Notes: a model not told the origin generated them from the letters alone. A DNA stretch of 64,000 nt from Cristatella mucedo (GCA_009760855.2 WPIO01000127.1:731501-795500); one strand, 5' to 3'; counted from the stretch's first letter, positions 43,867-55,240 are shown. Translations and numbers: made by a program.

Positions 43867-46800
43867 CTGTTCCAACGAGCCGACGGAGTCAGACAGAAAC
43901 AAGAAAGCTTCTGAATCTTAAAGCACTGACGTTGAGTGATTCGTGACTGAACTCTTGACTCCTGGTCAATGAGCCTATAGCAGCAGACCGGATGTGCTGC
44001 ACACTCGAGCGCTTGCTACTCGTTGAAGAGAATCCAGGCCACGAAGATTGCAGGTCTCGTCACTTGTACAGTGGCCGCAGCACTGCAGCTTGCGGTCAGC
44101 CGGCGAGGAGCACGTTTAACAGGCCGTGCTTGCTCGGAGCGAAGCCTTTTTACTGCGCCGGTATCGGACGCCGGACACAGCTCAGTCGGCCCAGCCAGTC
44201 AGTGTGCGGACACAGCAGACGATCACTTCGCACGATCGCCGCGGCCGCCGACTGCCTCTCACCAGCCGTCCTCCCAGCGAGCAGCGAACGCATCGTCTAC
44301 GGGCTCGACGTCGGCGGCCCCAGTCATGCCCCGACCTGACTGGCGAGCCTGGTTCCCGTGCTGAGGCGCATGCCCTCTGCGGGCTGCAGCTGCACCGAAA
44401 GTAGCGGTCCCGTCCAGCCCACGAGACGCACTGGCTGGCCGAGCTCGAGCTGAAACTGAGAGCGCCGTCTGGCGGCAGTCAACGATAGCGAGCGCCCTGA
44501 GCAGCAGCAGCAGCAGCGTCAGCAGCAGCAGCAGCAGCAGCAGACGACGATTGCTGCCATCGGAGGGAAGCTCGCATCCACGCACGCACGCACGCTCACC
44601 GGTCGACCGTTTCGAGGAGCCGATGGACGATGCGATGCTGCGCAGGCTCTGCAGACTCTGCGACTTGCTGCCCAGCTTCGTGCCGTAGCAGGACGCTGCA
44701 GCAGAGGCAGCAGCTGACGACGAGGACAGGCCGCGCCCTCCGCCGGCGTCGCCGCTGCGCAACAGCTGAGGAGTGTGGTAGGACAGCTGCCTGTAGTAGT
44801 CCTGCAGCTGCGCTTTTCGCTGCAGCTGCCTCGTCGGCTTGGCCGCCTGCAGCCGCTTGAGCAGGGCCTTCAAGCGGAGGAGCAAGCCAGGACCCGTATG
44901 CACTGGCGACTCGCTCTCGCCACGCGAGACCAACAGCAAAAAGCCGGAAGAGCCAGCAGCCCTGCAGCGGGTCGCCGGCACCACTGTGCTCGCGCGGCCG
45001 CCGAGGGCGTGCTGCTGCGGCTGCTGCTGCCGGAAGCCGAGCAGCAGCAGCCGACGATATACGATAGGCAGCCTAGCGCAGCTAGGCCGCCCAGTGCCGA
45101 GCAGGTCAGCAGTCAGGTCCTGACCTTTTCCCCCACTTGACTGATCCGGAAAAGCAGTGACAAAAAGCTGCCCTGCTTGCCTGCCATCTGGTGCACACTT
45201 TCAGCCCTCGTGCACTTGACCGACGGTGGTTTAAGACCACAGCAAGACCCCATTATTGGTTTCATCCTGATCAGGTGACAATCACTTCGGTTGCTCAAGA
45301 AAATTGCCTGCATGACGGCAAAATAGCCCTGACAATACATGTGGTGGGATGGGTACATGAGCATATCTTTAGAGTTTCTTTGGCTCGCATACATCCATCC
45401 TCATAGTATCTAAAAATAATTGGTGATAAAATGGCATCTAGCTACACTCATGACCATAAGCACCCCCCCAGAGAGGCCATACTCCAAAGCTGCTGCTACA
45501 TATATCCCTCGATAGCAATAGAGATGATGGATCCTAGCACACAGAGACATGCAGGTATGGATATGATGCATACAGAATTAAACAAAACTGACCAATTTCA
45601 GGTTAAAGCATGGCATTTGAAAAAAATTGCGGTGCCTTTTCCAATCAAGCCTTGAATAGGATTACCGAGCCAGACCTTTAAGTGCAAGAGAGTGCACTGA
45701 CCGCTGACTGGTTCCAGCCTCTTTTATCACCCTTTCTGATCACTCGCGTGTGAACCGGTGCAGGTGAAAAATACCGAAGGCTAAGGAGGATAGCGACTAA
45801 ACTTCGACGATCACACTTCAATACAGTTGCACATTCGGCATGCAAAAGCCGGGTACAGTACAAAACACATGTTGTGGCCACACAGCGAGTCCATGGTATA
45901 AAAAAATCGAAGGTTATAACGAGGAGACAACCAACGAAAAAAGAAGACTGCCGTTAACAGATTTACCACGTCAATGCCATATATGTTTCCTTCTGCAGGC
46001 TTACATTGTTTTTTGCAAGCGATCTAGAATAGAGGATTGGATTTTTCCATCGGGCTCTACACAAATGTGTGTCTTCAGTCGTCCAGTAAGCAGAGCAATC
46101 CGTTCTGCTTTGCACTAACTATGCACAACAAGTGTGCAGCTTAAGCCTCGTGGTGCCATCGGGTCCATGCAAAATAATACCCTAGCCAGCTCTCTCTTCC
46201 CCCTCTCCCTCTCCCTCTCTCTCTCGCTCTCTCTCTCTCTCTTTCTCTACTGTGATGCTTACTTCCTCGATGGGCCTCCTCAATCACCCGCACGTATCAA
46301 TTTTTTGCTGACGGAGAAGAAGCGACTGGCGACTGTCGTATGTGCAGAGACGGATGCTATATACTTGAGCATGCACGAGAAAAATCTTCAGCAAAAACAC
46401 TTACTCAGTTTTCATGTGGGGTTACAGATGGGGATACCCGGCTGCTAGATTAAATGTCATTGTAGATCATCAGGTTGATCATACGATCCACTAAATATAA
46501 ATCTGTAGGAAGCAGCAGCATGCAGGACAGTATCGGTGCAGCATCACATCGTGGCAGTACTATCGGCGATACCGTGGACTTCCCTGGATTCAGGGCCTGG
46601 CTCCAGACTGCAATCGCAGTCGCTGAGCTGGCCGCCTAGATCCTCTGGGCCTAGCGGCCTTTCCCCCACGCCGCCACCCCCCCCCCCCGAAGCTCCAGCC
46701 GGCGATCGTCCGGGGGGGGGGCTGCGCTTGCCGACCTGGCGGCAGCACGTTTACCAGGTTCTCCAGCTCGATGCGGCGCTGCTCCTTGGCACGGTTCACT

Positions 46801-47744
46801 GTGGCGCTGGTCACTCTGGGCACAGCAGGCTCTCGCTGAGCTTTGCACCCTGGCCTGCGCTCCTTCTGCTGCTGCTGCTGCTGCTGCTGCCCTGTCGGCA
46901 TGCCCAGCAGATTTTGAAGTAGATGACGATGCTCTGCCTCCAATAGGCTGGGTCTATCCTCCTCAGTGCGGCCATGCCTACAAATTGTCAGCTTCTATCT
47001 TTACTACTTCTACAAATTTGTTTCTACAGGGATTACGACGAGCAATTTGAAAAGAAAGCAGGATCAGCACTTAAGACTTGCACAAAGCATTGACGTTAGA
47101 AAGTGCACAACGCACCCCGATTGGTCTGGAAATCCCAATCTTTTGGAGTCATATCTGATGGTGGAAATGTGTAGTCCTACAGACTGATTGTTGAGCTAAT
47201 GGCAGATCAAAATGATAAGAGGGATTATAATGCAACTTGTACAGAGAATCCTAAGGCAATTAATTCTTTTTTTAGACACCTTCCATATTGATTACAGTTT
47301 CGTGGATTGACAGAGTAGAATGAAATTTAATCTGTATGCAGATTGAAAAAGCTGATCTCGAGCCAGAACGATCCTTGAAAAACAAACAAGCTGTGTCCTA
47401 TGGGTGCAATTTGATCATTTCAGTTGCCACGTGCTGCTACTAAGAATGCTACTACTATGAATTTGTTATTATCAGGTGCTGTCATGTATCCGACTTGCAC
47501 ACCGAGGGCATCAATAGAAACAAATGCAAATATTAAGATTCGTACAACAAACGCTGGTACTCATATCGTCGACAGCTGCAGCTTTTAAGTGACCTAGCAC
47601 TCAGACGAACGAGTCTGCAACTTCACCAGATGTGCTACAGTCATCTTCACTCGCCATGCCATGAGCACAGTAACAGCACTCCCATCCTTTAGATTTACAT
47701 TAAGGGCAGAGAGAAGACTTAGCACAGACACTAACGTGAAGACC

Positions 47745-47816
<72 letters not shown>

Positions 47817-49167
47817 AGAGAGAGAGAGAGAGACAGACAGACAGGCAGGCAGGCAGACAGACACACAGACAGACAGAAAGAGAATAACAACAATGATGAT
47901 AACAAACTTGATAAAGAGCGCTCAGAGAACTCAGTGTCTAGGTGTCTCAGTTTCTAGGTGCTTTACATTTGCTGCAAAGGAATCACCATCGAATGGATAG
48001 TGGCAATATCATGCTTGATAAAAAAAACACATGATTAACGTGGTTAGCGGTGTCATGCACGGTCAGCATGCCAGTGTGGTTAGTGGCAGCACGCAACAGT
48101 GTCAGCACGCATAAGCAAATATAGGACGAATCACGGTGAGCCAGTAAATGCTGTCATAATGAGTTATTTTAATTTCTTTTTAATGTGGTCAAGTCAGGGG
48201 ATGTCAGGATGCAGGTCGGGAGTGAGTTCCATGCTTTGGGAGCATACAAACTGTAGCCACGATCTGCAAACGTTCTGAGGTTTGTACGAGGTACAGGTAA
48301 ACAGTTAGTTTCCGAAAACCAGGTGGTACGATGCTCGGCCATGTGGGGAAGTAGATCTGAGAGGTAGGCTGGAGCCAAAGAATGAAGGGATCTAAAAGTG
48401 AGTGAAAACCTTGAAATCGACCCGTTGCTTGACTAATAACCAGTGCAGGTCGGCGAGAACTGGCGTGATGTGGCAACTGCGAAGATCACGACAGACAAGC
48501 CTAGCGGCAGAGTATCGCACCAGCTTTAAGTTCCTGATTGCATATGCCGGTAGACCAGCAAGCAGTCAGTTACAGAAGTCAAGACGGGATGTCACAAAAA
48601 ATACATGGACCAACTTAGATGTGGTATCCCCATCTAAACAAGCACAAATTTCAGCCATGTTATGTAGCTGAAAGTAGGCAGACTTAATTGTGGAGCTGAT
48701 GTGGTTGTCTAACAAATGGTCACTTTGGAACATGACACATATATTTCATGCAGATCCAGTAGGAGAAGTGCTGGAATAGCCGATTTTGAGCGTTAGCCTT
48801 TCCAATTTCGGAATCACACTTGGTTTGCCCATAACTAGTAAGTTCTTTAGGGTTTTATTATCACTTAATTTAGGAAAATTTGCTGCCATCCATGTGCGGA
48901 TGTCATCAATACCTGCAGCAAGGGAATTAAGAGAATTCGACGTGCTCGAAGGCAGGGAGGGATCAAAACAAAGGTAAAACTGAGTGTCATCTGCATAGAC
49001 GTGAAAGCCTAGATTGTGCTTGGCAATCACATCGACCAGAGGGAGAGTAGAAACCGTGAAAAGAACCGGACCTAGCACGGAGCCCGGAGGTACCCTATAT
49101 TTCAGAGGTACCTCGGATGATCTATGTCCATTCACATCAATACTCTGGAGAGAGAAAGAGAGTGAGA

Positions 49168-49216
<49 letters not shown>

Positions 49217-52096
49217 GAACCGATGAATTTAGTAGCGAGAGCAAAGAGCATTGAGATCAGCAGTGAGATCAGAGATAGTGAAAGCAGAGTCAGTGAGAGG
49301 TGAGAGCTGAGGGAGCAGCAGTGAGAGCTCAGAGCAGAGCATTCACCCAGTTTGGTCATTGCCAATCAAATTAAGAATAATCTGTTGCATGACTTGAAAA
49401 AAGATAGGGTTAGGAAAGTGCAACGCCTCATCCCCTGTGATAAGACCCGAGGGCAGGCTTGGTTGAGCTGGTTGTTTCTAGTAGGTATAATCAGTGATCT
49501 CTTGTACATCATGCTAATTGGATTATGCAGTGGTAGCATTAGTGGGAGCAGCAGTAAGAGCAGATAGCATGTTGAGCAGTAGTGAGAGCAGAGAGCTGCA
49601 GTGGCCGCCAGTAGGCACCATCTGCAGTAGTGACTATACATAGTGACTATACAGTAGTATCTCCTCAATAGGGCACAGAGAAAATAAGCTAAAAAGCTAC
49701 AGCAACAGCCACGGCTGAGAATTTCGTAAAGCTTGACTCGGTGCTCGGTGCAGCCCCTCGGTCAAGCTGGTTCTGAGTGTCACTGGCCTGCAGGCGCTGG
49801 CAATCGCTTTATGTCCTATCACTGCTGAAGAATTCAAGCCTTGATGCCAATGGGCAGCAGTAATCCCAGAGCCTTGAAAGTATGGGTTACCCCAGCTATT
49901 TGTGATTGTTGCAAGTCTTTTTTTTATATTTTAGACTCTGCCTCTCATGCCGATGGAATCGCCAAGCACAATCTCAGATTTAATTTGCCAGCTGATTACA
50001 CACAGTTTTATCTGAGCTTTGATCCCTACTTGCCTTACAGTATGTCAAACTCTCTCAGCTACCTGCAGCTTGTAGCATCTTCATTGGAACTTGCACGGCT
50101 GACAACTTTCTCAAATTGATTGACGGTAAAACCATCGGATGCTAGGAAGCCAATCCTTCGAAACACGCTCGGTCAGCAATTGTTGAAGCATAGGTATGTA
50201 GCAATCTGAGTGTCCTGCTCCAAAATTACCTTTATTAGATGGCAGCATCAGCTCCACCGTAAAGTCTGCCAACTTTCATCTCCCCGTGCTACATAGTTTG
50301 GGCTTGTTTATAAGTGTAACAGACAAGCGGATTTGGTATTAACGATACCAGAACTTGAGTTCCATAAGTCCCTAGTGGCAGGTTATCCAGACAGTGAAAT
50401 AAGATGATTAAAATTAATGAAAAACTCTGGAACTAAGCTTGTTAGCAGTGAGCGTCACAACTAACACATTACATCAGTTATCATTGACTTGCACTTAATA
50501 CTTATCACCCATTATCGAGTATCTGTATTGATTTATTAGTACTGACTTTAAGGGTCTGCCAGTCAATTTTAAGCTCTTTCATTATCTAACACCTCAATAC
50601 CTATCCAAAGCTTAGCTCCTACTTAGGCTCCGTATCGCACTCCCCGACTCTTCTGATCCCGACTCTCTAGCTCTTGCAATGACTTCGTATCATTGAGTTC
50701 TCAACTGAACCTTCATCCGTTCCACTCAGCCTTCATTGGGCACTACTGAACTCACCATTCAATCGTGTTTCCTTTGCAGCAAATGCAAAGCGCCTAAAAA
50801 GAGATTGAGTTATCTGATTGCGCTTTGCATCAAGTGTATTATTATCCTTATTATTAAACTTGTTCTCTTTCGTGTGTGCTTGCATGCAATCAGTGGATAA
50901 TTCAATGCAGAATTCAGTGCATGTTACCAACCTTGGGCTCAACTATCCGGGTGGCCCAGTGTGTGATCATGCGTACTTTAGCATGCTATCCTAGGTATGA
51001 CATAAGTTTTGCTTTTGCACGCCTGTATGAGCATGATAACCTGCTCTATAGAGCATCAACCCAGTCGCTGCAGCTTTTCTTGCAGCTAGTTGGTGTGGAG
51101 GTTGGTTCTCTTTGGGTGCTAAACAAAGGAGCCGTTATCACTTTCATTACCATTTCGATTATTCTACTGTTATTATTATTAGCGATACACCCAAGCCGCA
51201 CGAACGCTGTGCTCACCAATGCTGCTGAACAAGGCAAGCATTTTCTGATAGCCCATGTAGCGGCAGAAGCAGCAGTACCGACTGCCAGCTGCAGTCGCAT
51301 CCTCCAATCATGCGACCTGCTCGTCTGCTACTTTCCGCACCACTGCCTGCCCAGCCACGCCGCTACTACTGCTGCACGCCACGCTGTCGCTCGCTGTACT
51401 TGCCGGCGCTCTCCTGCTCCTCTCTGAGGAGGTCGGTCGTCGCACTCGAGCAATGCCTTCAGCAGCAGATTGAGGCTCAGCTTATCCTCGTCGTGGGCAT
51501 CCACTGCTGCCTGCACCACCCCTTGACCTCGGCCACTCCTATGCTGCTGCTGCTGCGGTCGGACGGCAACCTCGTTCGAAGATCTCGTCATGCGGCAAGG
51601 CGCCACAGCCGCGGCTGCGGTCTCGGCCGATGTGCCGCGCTCCTGCTGCGAGCGCCACCCCAGCCGCTGGGCCTCGCCACGGTCGTCGTCACCGCCCAGC
51701 TGCTCGGCGGCTCCGGCCCTGCCGAGCTTTCGCGGCGTGACCAGTGGACTACTGTCTGGACTGTTAAGGGGCGATACCGACACATCGCTGCTGTCTGTCT
51801 CCCACGTGATCTCCGGATCTGACGAATTTTCGCTCGGTCGGCCACCGGCACCGACGGCTGCCTTGCCTCGCCGCGGAGGCAGAGCGCTGGGCGACGGGCG
51901 ATTGTTACGTCCACGATAGGCGACGCCAGCCTCGTCTCTGCCGCCGCGATCACCGTCATAGTCATCATCGTAGCAGCCGTCGGCTGGTCTCCGGCTCTGG
52001 CCGAATGGCTTCCTGTCCGATATCCTGTTAGCCGCGGACAAGCTCTCGTCGCTCCAGGCTTGCCGGCCGAGCGACGACGAAGCGTCGTCGCTGCTG

Positions 52097-52128
<32 letters not shown>

Positions 52129-52494
52129 GCCGCGCTTCGTCGCACGCTCAGGATCCTTTGTGTCGTGCGAGAAGCTTATCTGTCGGCGAGTGCCGGAGGA
52201 CGACGAGGGCGGCGGCGATCCGTAAGTGCCGCTGCCATCGCCTGACGACCGGTCCGACGAGGCGCCCGAGTCCAACTGGTTGGTCACATGACTAGTCGAG
52301 GCGCTCGGCAAGCGAGCTTCGATTTTCTTGATCTGAGAGCCAGCGGTGGAGGTGGACCGGGCCGAGCCGGACGCCGCGCTCTGATAGTCGTTCTCGTCGC
52401 TCGCACGATCGAGTCTCGTCGGCTGCCTTCCTCGGTCATCATGTGAGCCGCCCGTGTCAAAGAAATCGAAGTCGATGCTTTCTCGTCTATTCAT
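43766..52494 (-). CDS. CFAP97: CFAP97/Hemingway-like cilium protein, partial at 3' end
   Basis: Predicted cilium or flagellum (axoneme) protein. Exons in transcript order: 52494-51400, 46937-46755, 44867-44600, and a tentative fourth, 43866-43766. The first exon opens with MNRRESIDFDFFDTGG, resembling the FFD-containing N-terminus of CFAP97, then a long disordered Ser/Gly/Arg/Asp region with a run of glycines. Exons 2 and 3 join in frame (phase 0) to give NRAKEQRRIELENL followed by ALLKRLQAAKPTRQLQ and QLQDYYRQL, the core of the CFAP97 (KIAA1430) domain. Downstream is Ser-rich. A polyglutamine run precedes the domain. The 3' end of the gene is not established. The family call rests on that domain; exact exon borders, especially the exon 2 acceptor, are inferred. 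Confidence 0.72.
44500..44541. repeat. CAG trinucleotide repeat
   Basis: Two runs of AGC/CAG separated by CGTC, in the intron after exon 3 of the CFAP97-like gene. Confidence 0.9.
44600..44867 (-). CDS. CFAP97: CFAP97-like gene, exon 3
   Basis: Acceptor after a pyrimidine-rich tract ending CTTGAAG. Encodes ALLKRLQAAKPTRQLQRKAQ and QDYYRQLSYHTPQLL, the second half of the domain, then a Ser-rich tail (SLQSLRSIASSIGSSKRST). Donor G|GTGAGC, phase 1. Without this splice the frame would read on to 44259 through a CAG-repeat-encoded leucine run. Confidence 0.72.
45030..46194. other. Intron 2 of the CFAP97-like gene
   Basis: GC-rich near 45 kb, then AT-rich. Short ORFs on both strands without motifs. 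Confidence 0.35.
46195..46248. repeat. (CT)n microsatellite
   Basis: CT-rich run with occasional C or G interruptions. Confidence 0.9.
46673..46719. repeat. C-run and G-run pair
   Basis: A C-run (46675-46688) and a G-run (46710-46719) lie about 21 bp apart, just past the exon 2 donor of the CFAP97-like gene. Could form a hairpin or quadruplex, or be an assembly-prone site. Confidence 0.75.
46755..46937 (-). CDS. CFAP97: CFAP97-like gene, exon 2
   Basis: Encodes AEHRHLLQNLLGMPTG, a run of glutamines (CTG repeat on the + strand), and VNRAKEQRRIELENL, the first half of the CFAP97 domain. Donor CTG|GTAAAC, phase 0. The acceptor has a poor pyrimidine tract and was chosen by frame and homology, so the 5' border may be a few codons off. 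Confidence 0.68.
46938..47748. other. Intron 1 of the CFAP97-like gene, left part
   Basis: No exon recognised. A faint LINE-tail remnant (minus) at about 47238-47298. Confidence 0.35.
47749..47876. repeat. (GA)n, then GACA/GGCA microsatellite
   Basis: Over 60 bp of pure GA, then GACAGACAGACAGGCAGGCA-type units; abuts the tail of a LINE-A. Confidence 0.97.
47885..49150 (-). mobile_element. LINE-A, RT to 3' end
   Basis: Minus-strand reading includes NGHRSSEVPLKYRVPPGSVL, GFHVYADDTQFYLCFDPSLP (YADD intact) and the ORF end; frameshifts present. Left end is the 3' tail. Confidence 0.88.
49151..49214. repeat. (GA)n microsatellite
   Basis: GAGAGTGAGAG grading to pure GA; truncates the 5' side of the adjacent LINE-A. 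Confidence 0.95.
49215..49934. other. Intron 1 of the CFAP97-like gene, middle part
   Basis: AGCAGTGAGAG-type purine-rich motifs to about 49620. A 71-codon plus ORF (49352-49564) has a hydrophobic stretch but no recognised family. Confidence 0.3.
49935..50325 (+). mobile_element. LINE-A internal fragment, decayed
   Basis: GCCGATGGAATCGCCAAGCA and a degenerate ADDTQ region (AGCTGATTACACACAG), then the LSLDDHISS-equivalent region. Confidence 0.7.
50326..50734. other. Intron 1 of the CFAP97-like gene, no feature recognised
   Basis: Probably decayed LINE between flanking fragments, but not alignable by eye. Confidence 0.3.
50735..50862 (+). mobile_element. LINE-A 3' tail
   Basis: CACCATTCAATCGTGTTTCC, TTTGCAGCAAATGCAAAGCG, AAAGAGATTGAGTTATC and ATTATTATCC. 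Confidence 0.8.
51400..52494 (-). CDS. CFAP97: CFAP97-like gene, exon 1
   Basis: 1095 nt, 365 codons from ATG 52494. Low-complexity and probably disordered, with a helical stretch near the end (LSLNLLLKALLE). The donor CAA|GTACAG leaves phase 0; joining to exon 2 gives GERRQAEHRHLLQNLLG, consistent with the helix before the CFAP97 domain. Confidence 0.7.
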
Positions 52495-52565
52495 ATCACT
52501 TGACGAGGAAGGCCTGATCTATGAGCTTGAAGGCCACTAGCCTCAAGGGCGGCCACATAACGACG

Positions 52566-52613
52566 TTTGTAGCAACTAGTGACGTCAAATCTCGCGAGAT
52601 ACATACTTCCGGT
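52566..52613. promoter_or_regulatory. Compact housekeeping-type promoter of the CFAP97-like gene
   Basis: Within 48 bp: an imperfect X-box-like GTTTGTAGCAAC (52566-52577), a full CRE TGACGTCA (52581-52588), the palindrome TCTCGCGAGA (52591-52600) and an ETS-type ACTTCCGG (52606-52613). It sits 72-119 bp upstream of the CFAP97-like ATG on the minus strand. Such palindromic elements often drive divergent transcripts; no plus-strand partner gene is recognisable. Confidence 0.6.
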
Positions 52614-52619
52614 AATGGT

Positions 52620-54375
52620 AGTGTTTGTGTAATTTGATTGACGGCTTCAGGTTTCGTGGGTCGTTGCCCTCTGCGTGGCTCTTTGATTTGTATTGTCTTG
52701 CTAGCTGCAGCTACAGCCTTGCCCAAATTTTGCGCTGCTTCTTCATTTGGTCGCCAACGCAGAGGGAAATTATTCTGGTGCTGATGTCAGGATGTTGTCG
52801 TTAGCCAGCTCGCTCCCACCGGGTGCGTTCGGTCACATCTCTACACTGACAGCGACCCTTGGCCTCTGTGGGATTGTGTGGCTGCAGAGAATGTTATGGA
52901 CTGATCGCCGCCTCTGCATTTCTGTTCAAAGTTTTGCCTCATTGAGGGTGCTTCTTACGTCGCAGTATTATTCCCTTAGACGATTGGCTAAATGTTAAGT
53001 CGATTTAGTTGTACAACCTATGTGTACCCACCCTGCGTAAGCATGCCATATGTCACAGCCGTGTTCGAAAATTGGTAGCACTGGCTGACCAGGCAGTTAT
53101 TGCAAGCCTTTTTGTACGCTTCTGTCTTCAGTCCGGCCCCTTAAGTGCGGGCTCTAATTTCGTTGGCTGTGTTCTCGGAGCGTGCGTGGCTGATTGGCTA
53201 AGTCTGGAGTGTTCCGCAATCTGCTTGCTGCTATAGATTGTCCAATTACCGAAATTGGTTTTAGGAGAAAGCGAAGAAATCCCAGAATTCGCCTCCAGAC
53301 CCACGACTCTTAGGGAAACGATGAGGTGCTTGCAGCTCGACACAGGTAGGTAGGTGGCCGTTCTAGTTCTGTAGCTCGTTACAATGTTTGCCCGCCGCAA
53401 TTGGGGTCAGAGCCGTCAAGGCTCTTCGGCCGCTAGAAAAATGAGGCAGCTAAATCTCCACTCTTAACCTCTCCTTGCTATGTACTTTAAGCGCGATGTG
53501 GAATTGGTGTATCTAGTTTAGAGGCAATTGTTGCAGCGGCCACGTAGTCTCCCTTCCTTAGAACGTCATTTTTGTCTGTCCAGCTTCAACTGGGAGCACT
53601 CGGTCTTAGTTCCTTATTTTTAATAGTGTTTTTGAAGTTAAGCCGCAAGCTTTTTAGCTTGGTGCTCTCTTTTGATAGCATCCGATAAAAAATTCCATTT
53701 GACGAGATGTCGTAGACCTACTTTCCGTATTTACGAATAAAGTTAAATAGTTTTAAGAAGCTGCGACTAAATTAGCATGGCTATACGAAATATTTGCGAT
53801 TCGGTACTCGGATTCCACAGCCGTTTATCCTGAGTGGCTATCGCCGCTTTAGCAACAGGCTATACAAGATTTCCTGCTGCTAGTTTACTCGGTTACATGA
53901 ACTGGGCCTCGATGTGCAAGCAAAATACGGTTGCTCGTTGACCCTGAAGGCACCGCTCGTAGCTACACCTACGCTCATCCTTGGAATTCACTGACGGAGC
54001 TCACTGGCGTTCTTCAATAAACGAACTCATTAGAATGTGCCCGGATGCTACAAAATGGCCACCGAGGACGTTTCCGAGACATCTCACGAAACGTTGCCAA
54101 GCTGAGTGCAAAAGAACTGAAAACGGAGTCCTGCGAGTAACCGCAATCCACCTGCCATTTATAAAATAAGCATGGATCAATTACGCTTTCAACTTCACAG
54201 TATATACACCGGCTTTTCGAGTTTGCGTGCGATCAGGCATGCACATTCACATCGAGGCGGCTCCATTGACTCGCTGGCCGCGCCGCTTCGAGCATAGTCG
54301 CTTCAGCAGTTGCTGTTGCCGCTTCTGCTTCTGGTAAAAGCTGCACTAGTATAACTAACTCACATGCATAGCTTC
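52620..54375. other. Intergenic, right of the CFAP97-like promoter
   Basis: No gene recognised. A plus ORF of 83 codons (52747-52995) and a minus ORF (52726-52496) that overlaps the promoter are both unsupported. Confidence 0.35.
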
Positions 54376-54512
54376 CCTACGAGAACTTAATCTCTCTATT
54401 CAGGCGCTTCACATATGCCTCGGGGCTCTAGCCCACGATCTCGGCCAGACCTTGATCGGGACGAGCACCTTGACCATTGGGCCAAACCAGCGCGGCACTG
54501 TTACAAGCGCCA
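54376..54512 (-). mobile_element. SINE-A, near-complete
   Basis: Reverse copy with all parts: tail ACGAGAACTTAATCTCTCTA, CAGGCGCTTCACATATGCCT, box B region GGGGCTCTAGCCCACGATC and head ACCATTGGGCCAAACCAGC. Confidence 0.8.
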
Positions 54513-54767
54513 TGTTTTTGGCCTAAGGACTTAAGCTGGAGAGCCCCCGCAGGGTGCTTGTAGCGATGCGCCTGAACCATGCAACTTGGAACTTGAAAAA
54601 GCGACCTTTAGTATTTCCGAGTTTCATTCCATTCTCGTGAGTAAATAAATGTGGCTCGTCACGCTGTGGAAGTCCAGCGACACGTCAAAGACACGTGACT
54701 TGTTTCTAGTGGAGCCTGATCTTGTACTATTTTTTCATTTATTTATAATTAAAAAAATTAAATACTA
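54513..54767. other. Intergenic, no feature recognised
   Basis: Contains an isolated ACACGTGACTT E-box-like site near 54690. Confidence 0.35.
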
Positions 54768-55067
54768 GCTGTCCTGACCAAATTTAAAAGGAACTTAAAA
54801 ACCCCTATTTAGGACAGCATGTAGTGGGTCCCTGTGATTCGTCCTTGATGTGCTTATGCGTGCTGACACTGTGCATGCTGCCACTAACCACACTTGCATG
54901 CTGACCCTGTGCATGTCACCCCTAACCATGTTATTCATTGTGTTTGTTTTTCAAGCATGATTTTACTTACCATTCAATTGCATTTCCCTTTGCAGCAAAT
55001 GTAAAGCGCCTAGAAAGAGATTAAGTTCTCTGAGGGCGCTTTATCATATGCATTATTATTATTAATA
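54768..55067 (+). mobile_element. LINE-A 3' UTR
   Basis: From ACCAAATTTAAAAGGAACTT (ORF end) through the intact hairpin region to ATTATTATTAATATTATTG. Confidence 0.88.
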
Positions 55068-55240
55068 TTATTGATTTAACAGCTTTTTTTGTATAGCGAC
55101 AGAAGAGCCTTTAGGGCTATCACCTCCACTTGCTGTGGCGATAGAGGATCGTCCACCGCAGGATTCGAACCCACGGCATCGAGACCAAGGTCATGAAAAG
55201 CAACCGCCTTACCTAGTGTGCGCCATCGCGGTTCGTCCAT
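55068..55240 (-). mobile_element. SINE-B copy
   Basis: GATTTAACAGCTTTTTTTGT, AGCGACAGAAGAGCC, box B reverse CGCAGGATTCGAACCCACG and the head ACCGCCTTACCTAGTGTGCG. Inserted right at the end of a LINE-A tail. Confidence 0.8.

Noticed and set aside
44259-44984. 241-codon minus ORF as a single gene
   Set aside because: Only 44600-44867 is coding-like. The left part is a leucine run from a CAG repeat beyond a good GTGAGC donor, and the right part lies before the acceptor.
47594-47957. Ser/Leu or Arg/Glu repeat ORFs
   Set aside because: They are the two strands of the GA microsatellite.
52496-52726. 76-codon minus ORF ending one base before the CFAP97-like ATG
   Set aside because: It overlaps the CRE/TCTCGCGAGA/ETS promoter cluster, so most of it is probably not transcribed; no motif recognised.
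52747-52998. Plus ORF with a TATLGLCG segment reminiscent of MCT helices
   Set aside because: Similarity is limited to a few small hydrophobic residues; there is no signature or splice structure supporting a third transporter.
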